A stretch of 64,000 bases of DNA from NCBI GenBank assembly GCA_016025055.1, contig CP065590.1, forward strand, positions 3,720,001 to 3,784,000. Direction: 5' to 3'. The translations under genes were made by a program, and so were the position numbers. The notes under the pieces were generated by a model. It saw only the letters and a program-made list of their open reading frames with translations. It searched no databases and had not been told where the DNA came from. Below, piece by piece: positions 35,438 to 43,974 of this stretch (the stretch's first letter is position 1; each line of letters opens with the position of its first letter). The stretch is from Chryseobacterium indologenes. GTDB lineage: Bacteria; Bacteroidota; Bacteroidia; Flavobacteriales; Weeksellaceae.

Positions 35438-36112
35438 CTACAACTTTATCGCGTTAATCATCTCTCTTTTTCCGGGAGGCCCCTGTTTTTTCTCTACCTT
35501 AAAATTGAGTTCCTGTAGAATCCTTCTTACGCTTCCTTTAGAAGAATATGTTGTTAATAATCCGTTAATGGCCATTTTGTCCGAAACCAGCTCGAATAAT
35601 GGTTTTTCCCATAGATCAGGTTGTACCCGTGCTCCAAAACAGTCAAAGAAAACGAGATTTATTTCTGGCAGATGTATGCTTTTCAGGTCGAAAAAGTCAC
35701 ATTCTATCTTTTTTAAGTTAAATCCACTAATGATTTCAACTGGTTTTTCCCAATCTGCCAGATGAATTTTCTGATAAATATTTTTGAACTCCGGGTTATC
35801 AAAAAGCTCAAAATATGCCAGGTCGTTAACTTCGGATTCATTTATGGGGTATTTTTCGAGTGAAAAATAATTAATGACATGATTTTTGTCAGTTTTTAAA
35901 TATTCATTAATTGTCACCAAAACATTCAAACCTGTTCCAAATCCTAGTTCTAAAATATTAATTTCGTAATCATTAACTAAGTTTAATCCATTTTTGATAA
36001 ACACGTGTTCGGCTTCCTGTAGCGCTCCGTGATGGGAATGGTAGTTTTCATTTAAGTCACTGATAAACAATGTTTTGCTTCCGTCGTTTGTAGTCTTTAT
36101 TTCTCTTTTCAA
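35438..36112 (-). CDS. mnmD: tRNA 5-methylaminomethyl-2-thiouridine methyltransferase, MnmD type
   Basis: 224 aa. Corresponds to the methyltransferase half of MnmC: TTNDGSKTLFISDLNENYHS, HHGALQEAEHVFI, the SAM-binding ILELGFGTGLNVL, FFDCFGARVQPDLWEKPLF and TYSSKGSVRRIL, ending QGPPGKREM. It methylates nm5s2U to mnm5s2U at tRNA position 34. The oxidase half of MnmC is absent, as usual in Bacteroidota. Cytosolic. Divergent from ilvE. Confidence 0.9.
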   Translation of the reverse strand: MKREIKTTNDGSKTLFISDLNENYHSHHGALQEAEHVFIKNGLNLVNDYEINILELGFGTGLNVLVTINEYLKTDKNHVINYFSLEKYPINESEVNDLAYFELFDNPEFKNIYQKIHLADWEKPVEIISGFNLKKIECDFFDLKSIHLPEINLVFFDCFGARVQPDLWEKPLFELVSDKMAINGLLTTYSSKGSVRRILQELNFKVEKKQGPPGKREMINAIKL

Positions 36113-36164
36113 GCTATTTTTTTGTCAAATTTACTCTAAAATTTTTATATTTAGAAAATTATGT

Positions 36165-36172
36165 TAAATTTG
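36165..36172 (+). promoter_or_regulatory. -7 promoter element of ilvE
   Basis: TAAATTTG, perfect TAnnTTTG, 25 bases before ATG 36198. Confidence 0.55.
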
Positions 36173-36197
36173 TAGAACATCGTAAAAATTTTTAAAA

Positions 36198-37269
36198 ATG
36201 ATAATTCAAAAAACTGAAAACTCCAGAATTTCTACATTCGACCCGAACAATTTTTCATTTGGTAGTACTTTCATTGATCATATGATCATATGTGAGTATG
36301 AAGACGGAAAATGGGGGGGATGTAAAATTAGTTCCTTACGGTCCGATTCCATTTACGCCTGCCATGATGGGAGTAAATTATGGACAAGCTTGTTTCGAAG
36401 GTATGAAAGCCTATAAAGACAAAGACGGGCAGGTTTTCCTTTTCAGGCCAGAAAAGAATTTTGAACGTATCAATAAATCAGCAAAGCGTCTTGCTATGCC
36501 TGAGGTAACTGAAGAAATGTTTTTAGATGGATTAAAAGCATTAGTAGATATCGACAGAGACTGGATTCCTCAGGGTGAAGGAATGTCATTATATATCAGA
36601 CCATTAATTTTTGCTACAGAGGAAGCTTTAAAAGCAAGAGTTGCCAATAAATACATGTTTGCTATTGTAGCCACCCCGGCGAAGAGCTATTATGCAGAAC
36701 CTGTTTCTGTAAAAATATCTGACCACTATTCAAGAGCAGCAAACGGAGGAGTAGGTTCTGCGAAAGCAGCAGGAAATTATGCCGCTTCTTTCTACCCGAC
36801 ACAACTGGCAATCGAGGAAGGATATGAACAAATCATCTGGACCGATGATGCTACTCACGAGTATTTTGAAGAGAGTGGTACTATGAACGTATTCGTAAGA
36901 ATCAACGATACGATCTATACACCACCGACTTCTGAGAAGATCCTTGACGGGGTAACAAGAGACAGCTTCATTCAACTGGCGAAGAAAAGAGGAATTGAAG
37001 TGAAAATTGAACCTGTTGCTGTAAAAACTGTTATCGAAGCTTTGAAAGATGGTAGTCTTAAAGAAGTATGGGGTGTAGGTACAGCGGTAGTGACTACTGA
37101 ATTCCAGGCCTTAGGATATGAAGGTAAAAAACTGGAGCTTCCAAGATTGTCTCCGGAAGAAAGTTATGCTGCTATTCTTAAGAAAGATCTTGTTGACCTT
37201 CAAAACAATCTTTCCGAAGATCCGTTCGGATGGAGAGTGGCAGTTGATCACGTACTTGAAACCGTTTAA
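36198..37269 (+). CDS. ilvE: Branched-chain amino acid aminotransferase (one-base insertion in this sequence)
   Basis: Class IV PLP aminotransferase; last step of Val, Leu and Ile synthesis. The first 40 residues (MIIQKTENSRISTFDPNNFS ... CEYEDGKWG) are in one frame, the remainder from DVKLVPYGPIPFTPAMMG in another. The break is at the G7 run 36313-36319; six G give a continuous 356-residue enzyme, the normal size. Seen: FEGMKAYKDKDGQVFLFRPE and the cofactor Lys in GSAKAAGNYAASFYPT, DATHEYFEESGTMN. Cytosolic, single gene with its own promoter and terminator. Confidence 0.93.
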
Positions 37270-37291
37270 TATTATTAAAATAAACTATTAT

Positions 37292-37318
37292 AAAAGCCGG
37301 GTATTCCCGGCTTTTTTA
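37292..37318 (+). terminator. Intrinsic terminator of ilvE
   Basis: AAAAGCCGGG (37292-37301), loop TATT, CCCGGCTTTT (37306-37315), then TT. Confidence 0.9.
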
Positions 37319-37466
37319 TATACACATACAATTGGAGTACGACCTTTACACTATATCCGAAAATCAACTGAATAACAGGTTACGATAGAAATACATCAAT
37401 ACGATCATACATTTCTTCATCAAGTTTTGTAATTGATTCTTGAAATGTGTATTTTCGCAAATGTTT

Positions 37467-37979
37467 ATGAAAAAATTAGTCTTCATATCAGTCATCAGTC
37501 TGTTGGGTTGCAACAGGAATGCACAGACGGCTCATCCCCCTGTAGGCGGTGTTTTAAGCCAAAAGGATCTGGATGTTTCCAGAAACAGGATGAAAAATCT
37601 GAATACTATAGAAAGAGGGCAGATCCAGGATTGGATCAATAGCCAGCCTGTAAAGTATTATCCTACACAACTTAATTATTGGATAACAGTGGATGGATAT
37701 GATCAGAGAGAAAGGAGAGCGGATAATAGCATGATCTCATACTCTTATGATCTGTATGATTTTGATCAGACCAAAATTTATGACAATCCGATTGAAAGGA
37801 GAGATGCCAGATTCGGGCACTTTGATGAATTGAAAGCGGTAGAAAATGCTTTGCGTTTTATACATGATGGTGAAGAAGTGACACTTTTGGTACCGTCCTC
37901 TTTGGCGTATGGAACCTTTGGAGACGAAAAAAAAATAGACAATGACATCCCATTAATCATAAAATTAAAAGCTTTATAA
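37467..37979 (+). CDS. gldI: Gliding-motility-associated peptidyl-prolyl isomerase GldI (lipoprotein)
   Basis: 170 aa from ATG 37467; ATG 37461 and upstream starts are less likely. Lipoprotein signal MKKLVFISVISLLGC with lipobox LLGC, then an FKBP domain: YYPTQLNYWITVDGYDQRER, ISYSYDLYDFDQTKIYDN, FGHFDELKAVENALRFIHDG, EEVTLLVPSSLAYGTFGDEK. GldI is needed for gliding in Flavobacterium and is thought to fold envelope proteins. It lies three bases before the second isomerase gene, so both are in one operon of envelope folding factors. Confidence 0.88.
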   Translation: MKKLVFISVISLLGCNRNAQTAHPPVGGVLSQKDLDVSRNRMKNLNTIERGQIQDWINSQPVKYYPTQLNYWITVDGYDQRERRADNSMISYSYDLYDFDQTKIYDNPIERRDARFGHFDELKAVENALRFIHDGEEVTLLVPSSLAYGTFGDEKKIDNDIPLIIKLKAL

Positions 37980-37982
37980 CAA

Positions 37983-39097
37983 ATGAAATTGTTTAACAAG
38001 AATATAATTCTGGCAGCGGCAAGTATTTCGCTGATGAGTTGTACCCCAATTTATAAAAAAATGAACGTAGACAAAGAAACTTACGAAGGTCTTAATGACG
38101 GACTTTATGCCAATCTTCAAACCACTAAAGGTAACATGATCGTTAAGTTTGAAGACAAGAAAGCACCAGTAACTGTAGCCAACTTTATCGGTCTTGCTGA
38201 AGGGAAAATCGACAACAAAGCTAAGGCTAAGGGAGTTCCTTACTATGACGGAACTATTTTCCACAGAGTGATCAAAGATTTCATGATCCAGGGAGGAGAT
38301 CCTCAGGGAACAGGAATGGGAGATCCCGGATATAAATTCGAGGATGAGAAGAACGATCTTAAGCATACAGGAAAAGGTATTCTTTCTATGGCGAATTCTG
38401 GACCCAACACAAACGGTTCCCAGTTCTTCATTACTGAAATACCTACTCCTTGGTTAGACGGAAGACACACGATCTTCGGAAAAGTGGTAAAAGGTAATGA
38501 TGTGATTGATGCTATTGCTAACGTAGAAAAAGGAGCTCAGGATAAACCAAAAACAGATATCGTTTTAGAGAAAGTTTCTATTTTCGGTAAAGGTGACGAG
38601 TACAAAAACTACGATGCTGCTAAGACTTTTAACGAAGGAAAAGCAAAAATCGCAGAAAACAATAAAGCGTACATCGCAAAAGAAGAAGCTGAAAAAAGAA
38701 AAAAGAAGAAGAATTCAAAGCAAACCAGGAAAAACTTGTTGAGAACCTGAAAGCCGGTATGCAGAAAACTGAATCAGGTCTTTACTATAAAATTACAAAA
38801 ACTGCTGACGGAAAAGCTCCGAAAGCTGGCGACAATGTTTCTGTACACTATGCAGGGAAATTGGTTGACGGTACCGAATTCGATTCTTCATTCAAAAGAA
38901 ACGAGCCTATCGAAATTCCTATCGGAATGGGGAGAGTTATCAAAGGATGGGATGAAGGGATCCTTTTATTAAAAGAAGGTGAAACTGCTACTTTATTGAT
39001 CCCGCCTGCTATGGCTTACGGAGAAAGAGGAGCAGGAGGGGTGATCCCGCCAAACTCTTGGTTGGTCTTCGATGTAGAGCTTGTAAAAGTAAAATAA
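37983..39097 (+). CDS. Cyclophilin-FKBP fusion peptidyl-prolyl isomerase, lipoprotein (frameshifted in this sequence)
   Basis: 371 aa after restoring one base. Lipoprotein signal with lipobox LMSC; cyclophilin domain, residues about 35-200 ([63 protein letters not shown]); a charged helical linker; FKBP domain to the end ([46 protein letters not shown]). The linker breaks at the A6 run 38699-38704; with A7 it reads [20 protein letters not shown] and runs directly into the FKBP part. Read literally there are two genes (to 38750, and from 38759). Dual-family immunophilins of this order are known in Bacteroidota. Confidence 0.88.
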
Positions 39098-39117
39098 GTA
39101 CATCTTATAAAAATATA

Positions 39118-39145
39118 AACCGCCCCGCAAAAGGGTGGTTTTTTT
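39118..39145 (+). terminator. Intrinsic terminator of the gldI/isomerase operon
   Basis: AACCGCCC (39118-39125) and GGGTGGTT (39133-39140) with one G-U pair, then a run of seven T (39139-39145). Confidence 0.85.
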
Positions 39146-39168
39146 GTGAATGGTTTTAATGTTAAGAG

Positions 39169-39755
39169 ATGAAGATAAAATTAATCGTAGGTATTATTTC
39201 ACTTTTTTCAGTTTTGTCCTTTGGCCAGACTGGAAAAGTTGATGATGAAGTAGGCGTGAAAAGAGATTTTATGACTTTTTTCAAAAATATAAAAGAAAAG
39301 GATATTGAGAATGCTGTAAACTTAGTATATCCTAAATATGTAAATGCTGTAACACGGGAGCAGGTTTTTAAAGTTTTGACGTTGTCTTATAATAATCCTG
39401 CTTTCATTACTGATATTCAAAAATTTGAAATAAATAACGTTGAAAAGCCTGAATTTATCGATGGTGAATATTTTTCAGTGGTCAACTATTCTTTCACCAT
39501 GAAGTTTAAAATTGACTGGAAGGTCATTCATGATGCGGAATCAGTGAAGCAAAAAATGAATGATGCAGTAATGACCCGATACGGAAAGGAATATGTGAAA
39601 TATTTCAGCGATGGAGATTACTACCTGATCAATACCGGGATGAAAGCATGTGCTGTTTCAAAAGATCAAAAAACTGGAAGTTTTTGATTGTTGAAAAAGA
39701 AAATAGACCTCAGCTCACCCCTATTTTGCCGGGAAAAATTCTTGAAAAATTATAA
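39169..39755 (+). CDS. Secreted protein of unknown function (frameshifted in this sequence)
   Basis: Signal peptide MKIKLIVGIISLFSVLSFG, cut before Q. The body looks like an NTF2/SnoaL-type small cone fold (DFMTFFKNIKEKDIENAVNL, YFSVVNYSFTMKFKIDWKVI). As written it ends at 39687. With A7 instead of A6 at 39668-39673 it continues NWKFLIVEKENRPQLTPILP and ends EKL at 39755 with 195 aa; this ending restores the W-K-F-L strand expected of the fold. No specific function is recognised. Single gene, own terminator. Confidence 0.7.
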
Positions 39756-39808
39756 AACTTGTTAGTCAGGAACGTCCTTTTGATACGAAGATGAAAGAAT
39801 ACAATACA

Positions 39809-39834
39809 AAGCCACCTTTGCGGGTGGTTTTTTT
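39809..39834 (+). terminator. Intrinsic terminator after the 39169 gene
   Basis: AAGCCACC (39809-39816), loop TTTGCG, GGTGGTTT (39823-39830), then TTTT. Confidence 0.85.
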
Positions 39835-39849
39835 ATTGGAATAAAAATA

Positions 39850-39863
39850 CCGTAGAAATACGG
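39850..39863. repeat. Palindrome CCGTAGAAATACGG
   Basis: Inverse copy of the 14-mer at 31603-31616, 63 bases before the start of the small gene at 39927; a GTACTTAC follows near 39899. Possible operator for that gene. Confidence 0.4.
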
Positions 39864-39926
39864 ATTTTGTCAGATATTTTTTACTGTTATCTTTATCAGG
39901 TACTTACGAATACTAAAATATAAAAT

Positions 39927-40148
39927 ATGTTTGATCTGGATTATGATATAATAAAACAGGAAATTGAATCAGATGTTTGTAAAGAACACGGCTTACATCC
40001 GGAATTTGTAAAAACAGATGAAGGGTTTGGAATAAAAGCCTGTTGCGATCCTTTCAGGATAGAACTGGTTCAAAAGTCTGAGAAAATGATTGAAGAGCAG
40101 ACCGAAAAACTGCTTGATAAAATCATGAAAGATATGTTTAATGAATAA
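39927..40148 (+). CDS. Small acidic/helical protein, function unknown
   Basis: 73 aa, MFDLDYDIIKQEIESDVC. It contains VCKEHGLHPEF and IKACCDPFRIEL, giving C-x2-H near residue 18 and a CC pair near residue 39, a possible small metal site; the C-terminal 25 residues form a charged helix. No signal peptide. I know similar short proteins in Flavobacteriia only as hypothetical. Flanked by terminators, with palindromic DNA upstream. Confidence 0.68.
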   Translation: MFDLDYDIIKQEIESDVCKEHGLHPEFVKTDEGFGIKACCDPFRIELVQKSEKMIEEQTEKLLDKIMKDMFNE

Positions 40149-40181
40149 ATTTTGTACGATGCGATAATAGTTCCTATTATC

Positions 40182-40206
40182 AAAAAACCGCCCCAAAAGG
40201 GCGGTT
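40182..40206. terminator. Bidirectional intrinsic terminator
   Basis: AACCGCCC (40186-40193), loop CAAAA, GGGCGGTT (40199-40206), with six A before it (T tract for the minus strand). It ends the small membrane gene at 40232 and probably the 39927 gene. Confidence 0.8.
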
Positions 40207-40231
40207 CTTTAGTAAAAGAAAGATTAAAAAG

Positions 40232-40477
40232 TTATACGTTTCTGCCGGATCTTTTCTTCATGTCCGTTCCTGCAAGGGAACTGATGAATACAAGGCCAAA
40301 GCCTATATAAGCGGCAAATGCGGTCAGATATATTATTAAGCTGTTAAAACTTGGTTTTGAAGTATATACCAACACTGAAAAGGCAGCAAAACTCAATACC
40401 AACAACAGGCTCCAGATATGCATTTTTGCAGCGTCTTCATTTCTCTTAAAAATCATTTCAAAAAAGGCTCTCATCAT
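40232..40477 (-). CDS. Small two-helix membrane protein
   Basis: About 81 aa from ATG 40477; ATGs at 40486 and 40474 are equally usable. Two transmembrane helices (IWSLLLVLSFAAFSVLVYTS and LIIYLTAFAAYIGFGLVFIS) and a basic tail (MKKRSGRN). No family recognised; inner-membrane location is inferred from hydrophobicity. Confidence 0.65.
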   Translation of the reverse strand: MMRAFFEMIFKRNEDAAKMHIWSLLLVLSFAAFSVLVYTSKPSFNSLIIYLTAFAAYIGFGLVFISSLAGTDMKKRSGRNV

Positions 40478-40486
40478 TACTAACAT

Positions 40487-41170
40487 TTTAAGGGTTATAC
40501 ATTATTTATCTATAAAGCAGCATACTGATCACGGTAAAAAGAATGGCATACTCTCTTACTGGGCTAAGGTTCGCGATAGCTTTGCCGTTTATTCACTATT
40601 ATGACGCCGGATTAAAAACCCGGAGTATCAATATTTTGAATCATTATCTACATGATTCGAGGGTAGATGATACCAGTCAGATACGGTGCATACAACTGCT
40701 GTGAAAAACAAACCGAGGGTTCATTCACCACGTTTCCCGTATCTTTTACGGCATCGTAGAAAAAAAGGATTCATATACATCAATATGAACTTTGAATCAG
40801 TGGAAAACTGAAAATCCACAGAAAACCTTTTTTCTCATCCTTAGTGCTTTTTTATAATTTTTTCTCGATAAATTACATGCGAATATCATGCCAAAGTGAC
40901 AATTTAGTGATTAACGCTTTGTTTTTAATGGGTGTAAGTGTTTGTTTTTAAATGTGATAAGTGAATTATTTCCTTAAACGATGAGAAAACAAAGGGAAAA
41001 TTGTATTTTAAACGGAGAATTGGGAATCGGGAGGAGGTTTTGGTCACGCCTGGAAAAATTCCTTGTATAGATTAAAATATAGAGCAAGAACATTTTTAAA
41101 AGTCTGGAAAAAGCCTGTCAAAACAAAATAAGCTTGAAGTATTTATGAATGTAATCTGTTGAGTACTATT
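40487..41170. other. Long non-coding gap
   Basis: About 680 bases with no ORF of note on either strand. The part 40560-40760 is more GC-balanced than usual intergenic DNA here and contains short inverted elements (for example CCGGATTAAAAACCCGG near 40602-40618). It could be a decayed gene or an uncharacterised RNA. I see nothing I can name. Confidence 0.4.
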
Positions 41171-41174
41171 TAAA

Positions 41175-41216
41175 AAGCCCATATAAGTCCTGATTTTTCA
41201 GAACTTATATGGGCTT
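41175..41216. terminator. Long hairpin terminator of the M28 operon
   Basis: AAGCCCATATAAGT (41175-41188) and ACTTATATGGGCTT (41203-41216) form a perfect 14-base stem. On the minus strand it is followed by TTTAAATAG. Confidence 0.8.
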
Positions 41217-41250
41217 CTTTTGTATATAGTCTAATACCTGTTTTCTGAGA

Positions 41251-42609
41251 TTACCAGTTTTTATCAACCATATAAATAATCTGTGTCAGGGCTGTTGCTC
41301 CCAGTAAAAGCTCCCTTCTGTTGACTTTTTCAAAGGTATCTTCTTCAGTATGGTGGATATCAAAATAACGTTGAGAATCCGGCATCAATTCAGCTGCGGG
41401 AATTCCCATGTCGTGAAGCGGATACAGATCTGTTCCTGAGAATCTTTCTTCAAAATTATAAACACCATACGGGATGAATAGTTTCGACCAGCTCTTAATT
41501 TGCTTTCTTTTTGCATCATCCATGTCCAGGGCAATTCCTCTCGGTGCAAAGCCACCTGCATCGGTTTCGATAGCAAAAAGATGTTTTTCATTCTTCTCTT
41601 TTACTGTTTTACCGTACTGGATTCCGCCTTTTACCCCATTTTCTTCATTGGCGAAGCAAACTACCCGTATCGTATGGTTATTTTGTAAACCCAGTTTTTT
41701 GAAAGTTCTTAACACTTCAATACTCTGAACAATTCCGGCACCATCATCGTGGGCTCCTTCACCCACATCCCAGGAATCTAAATGGCCTCCGACAACAATG
41801 ACGCTTTGGTCTTTTTTACCGGTAATTTCGCCAATGACAGAGTGGGAGAGTTTTTCTCCTTTCATTCCACAATTGGAATTGAGTTTTGCGGTGACATTCT
41901 GTTTATTCAATAAAGCTGCCAGTTCATCAGCTGTTGTACTTCCGATTGCTACAGCCGGTACTTTCGATACGTTGTCTTCATAACGCATAGCTCCCGTGTG
42001 TGGAATATCATCGAACGCTGAAGAAAGGGAACGGATAATCGCAAACTTTCCTCCTTTTTTTGCCGTTAAAGAAGCTGCTGTTGTTCTGTACTTTGCCGCA
42101 TCGCCATATCCTTTGAAAGTTTCTATGAAAGACTGGTTGAAAGGGTAGTTAAAGAACAGGATTTTATTTTTCACTTTTTCTGCCGGAAGATTATTATACT
42201 CTTCCATCGATTTTACCATGATGATTTCTCCTGAAACATCTTTACCTTTTGTCCCTTCAGAGTTTCCTAAAGAAAGCATTTTAAGGCTTTTCCAGTTTCC
42301 GTTGGAGGTTTTGATGTGTAAGGATTCTTTGCCTCTTTCCCAAACCGGGATCATGACTTCCTGAAGCCATACTTTGTCTGCTCCGGCGTCACGAAGTTTT
42401 TGTTCGGCCCATTTTACAGATTTTTCATAAGCTTCAGAGCCGCTTAGACGGTGACCTATTGTTTTTGTAAGTTCCCGTAATTCATTATAGCCTTTTCCGT
42501 TATTCAAAATCTCAGTGGAGATCTTTTTGAACTGGATAGAATCTTCCTGTGTTTGGCCAAATGCAGCCATTCCGGAAAGTAATAAGGCAGTACCTATTAT
42601 TTTTTTCAT
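41251..42609 (-). CDS. Secreted M28 family metallopeptidase (paralogue 1)
   Basis: 452 aa from ATG 42609, with signal peptide MKKIIGTALLLSGMAAFG, cut before Q. PA-type insert domain in the first half, then the M28 zinc site: His and Asp in GGHLDSWDVGEGAHDDGAG, Glu-Glu in FANEENG, Asp in ETDAGGF, His in DIHHTEEDTF. It acts as an aminopeptidase/carboxypeptidase on exported substrates. Begins two bases after the stop of paralogue 2; all three paralogues form one operon read 3, 2, 1. Confidence 0.92.
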   Translation of the reverse strand: MKKIIGTALLLSGMAAFGQTQEDSIQFKKISTEILNNGKGYNELRELTKTIGHRLSGSEAYEKSVKWAEQKLRDAGADKVWLQEVMIPVWERGKESLHIKTSNGNWKSLKMLSLGNSEGTKGKDVSGEIIMVKSMEEYNNLPAEKVKNKILFFNYPFNQSFIETFKGYGDAAKYRTTAASLTAKKGGKFAIIRSLSSAFDDIPHTGAMRYEDNVSKVPAVAIGSTTADELAALLNKQNVTAKLNSNCGMKGEKLSHSVIGEITGKKDQSVIVVGGHLDSWDVGEGAHDDGAGIVQSIEVLRTFKKLGLQNNHTIRVVCFANEENGVKGGIQYGKTVKEKNEKHLFAIETDAGGFAPRGIALDMDDAKRKQIKSWSKLFIPYGVYNFEERFSGTDLYPLHDMGIPAAELMPDSQRYFDIHHTEEDTFEKVNRRELLLGATALTQIIYMVDKNW

Positions 42610-42611
42610 TG

Positions 42612-43973
42612 TTACCAATTTTTATCAATCATATAAATAAGTTGTGTCATTACCGCAGCACCGAGTAAGAGTTCTCTTCGGTTGACTTTTTCAAAAGTAT
42701 CTTCAGTGGTATGATGAATGTCAAAATAACGTTGGGGATCGGGAACAAGTTCTGCCGTAGGAACACCCATTTCATGAAGTGGGGCAATGTCTGAACCTGA
42801 ATATTTTCCTTCAAAATTGTAAACCCCATAAGGCAGAAAGAGATGTCCCCAGCTTTTGATCTGGTTTCTTTTAGCGTCGTCCATTTCCAGCGAGATTCCG
42901 CGTGGAGAAAATCCTCCGGCATCAGATTCTATGGCAAAAAGATGTTTTTCGTTATTTTCTTTGGTGATTTTCCCGTACTGTTTCCCACCTTTTGTTCCAT
43001 TTTCTTCGTTGGCAAAACAAACCGCTCTGATGGTGTGATTATTCTGTATTCCCAATTTTTTGAAAGTTCTTAATACTTCAATACTCTGAACAATCCCGGC
43101 GCCGTCATCATGAGCGCCTTCACCTACATCCCACGAATCAAGATGTCCTCCTACAACAATGACACTCTGGTCTTTTTTACCGGTAATTTCACCAATGACA
43201 GAATGGGAGAGTTTTTCTCCTTTCATACCACAATTGGAATTGAGCTTTGCAAATACCTTCTGTTTTTGCACTAGGGCTTCCAATTCATCAGCTGATGTAT
43301 TTCCGATGGTTACTGCAGGAACTTTGCTTATGTCTTCATCATAACGCATATTACCTGTGTGCGGAACATCATCAAAAGCTGAAGAAAGAGAACGTATAAT
43401 GGCAAATTTTCCTCCTTTTTTAGCGGTTAATGAAGCTGCAGTACGCCTGTAGGCTCCTGCTTCACGATAGGCTATAAAAGTCTGTACATGTTCCTGATTA
43501 AAAGGATAATTAAAGAACACGATTTTATCTTTTACCTTTTCAGCAGGGAGTTTGTCATATTCTTTAAGGGATTTAACCATAATGATTTCTCCTGAAACAT
43601 CTTTTCCGCCTGTACCTTCAGAATTCCCCAGAGAAAGCATTTTGAGGCTTTTCCAATTGCTGTGGGAGGTCTGGATGTGCAATGATTCTTTGCCTCTCAC
43701 CCAGACGGGGATCATGACTTCCTGGAGCCATACCTTGTCTGCTCCGGCATCACGAAGCTTTTGTTCGGCCCATTTTACAGATTTTTCATACGCTTCAGAC
43801 CCGCTTAAGCGGTTGCCGATATTTTGTGTAAGCTCTTTCAGCTCAGTGTAGCTTTTTCCGTTATTCAGAATTTCTGTAGATATCCTGTTAAATTCCAGGG
43901 AATCTGCTTGAGTCTGAGCAGATAAAAAAGTTACTCCTAAAATTAATAATGATAGATTTGCTATCCTTTTCAT
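42612..43973 (-). CDS. Secreted M28 family metallopeptidase (paralogue 2)
   Basis: 453 aa from ATG 43973 (MKRIANLSLLILGVTFLSA, cut before Q). It is very close to paralogue 1, with long identical stretches through SGSEAYEKSVKWAEQKLRDA and all M28 ligands intact (GGHLDSWDVGEGAHDDGAG, FANEENG, ESDAGGF, DIHHTTEDTF), so the duplication is recent. Begins one base after the stop of paralogue 3. Periplasmic or secreted peptide degradation is the likely role. Confidence 0.92.
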   Translation of the reverse strand: MKRIANLSLLILGVTFLSAQTQADSLEFNRISTEILNNGKSYTELKELTQNIGNRLSGSEAYEKSVKWAEQKLRDAGADKVWLQEVMIPVWVRGKESLHIQTSHSNWKSLKMLSLGNSEGTGGKDVSGEIIMVKSLKEYDKLPAEKVKDKIVFFNYPFNQEHVQTFIAYREAGAYRRTAASLTAKKGGKFAIIRSLSSAFDDVPHTGNMRYDEDISKVPAVTIGNTSADELEALVQKQKVFAKLNSNCGMKGEKLSHSVIGEITGKKDQSVIVVGGHLDSWDVGEGAHDDGAGIVQSIEVLRTFKKLGIQNNHTIRAVCFANEENGTKGGKQYGKITKENNEKHLFAIESDAGGFSPRGISLEMDDAKRNQIKSWGHLFLPYGVYNFEGKYSGSDIAPLHEMGVPTAELVPDPQRYFDIHHTTEDTFEKVNRRELLLGAAVMTQLIYMIDKNW

Positions 43974-43974
43974 A

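Noticed and set aside
36292..36400. GTG start of a shortened ilvE at 36292
   Set aside because: It would drop the first 40 residues, which are present in the other frame before the G7 run.
37983..38750. Separate cyclophilin gene ending at 38750
   Set aside because: The last residues ([12 protein letters not shown]) break a continuous helical linker that one added A restores into the FKBP domain.
40560..40620. tRNA-like GGTTCGCGA sequence in the long gap
   Set aside because: No acceptor stem, anticodon arm or CCA-side pairing could be built around it.
43552..43851. Long antisense ORFs opposite the M28 genes, repeated in the paralogues
   Set aside because: They recur only because the sense genes are similar; composition is a mirror of the sense codons and they lack starts or domains.
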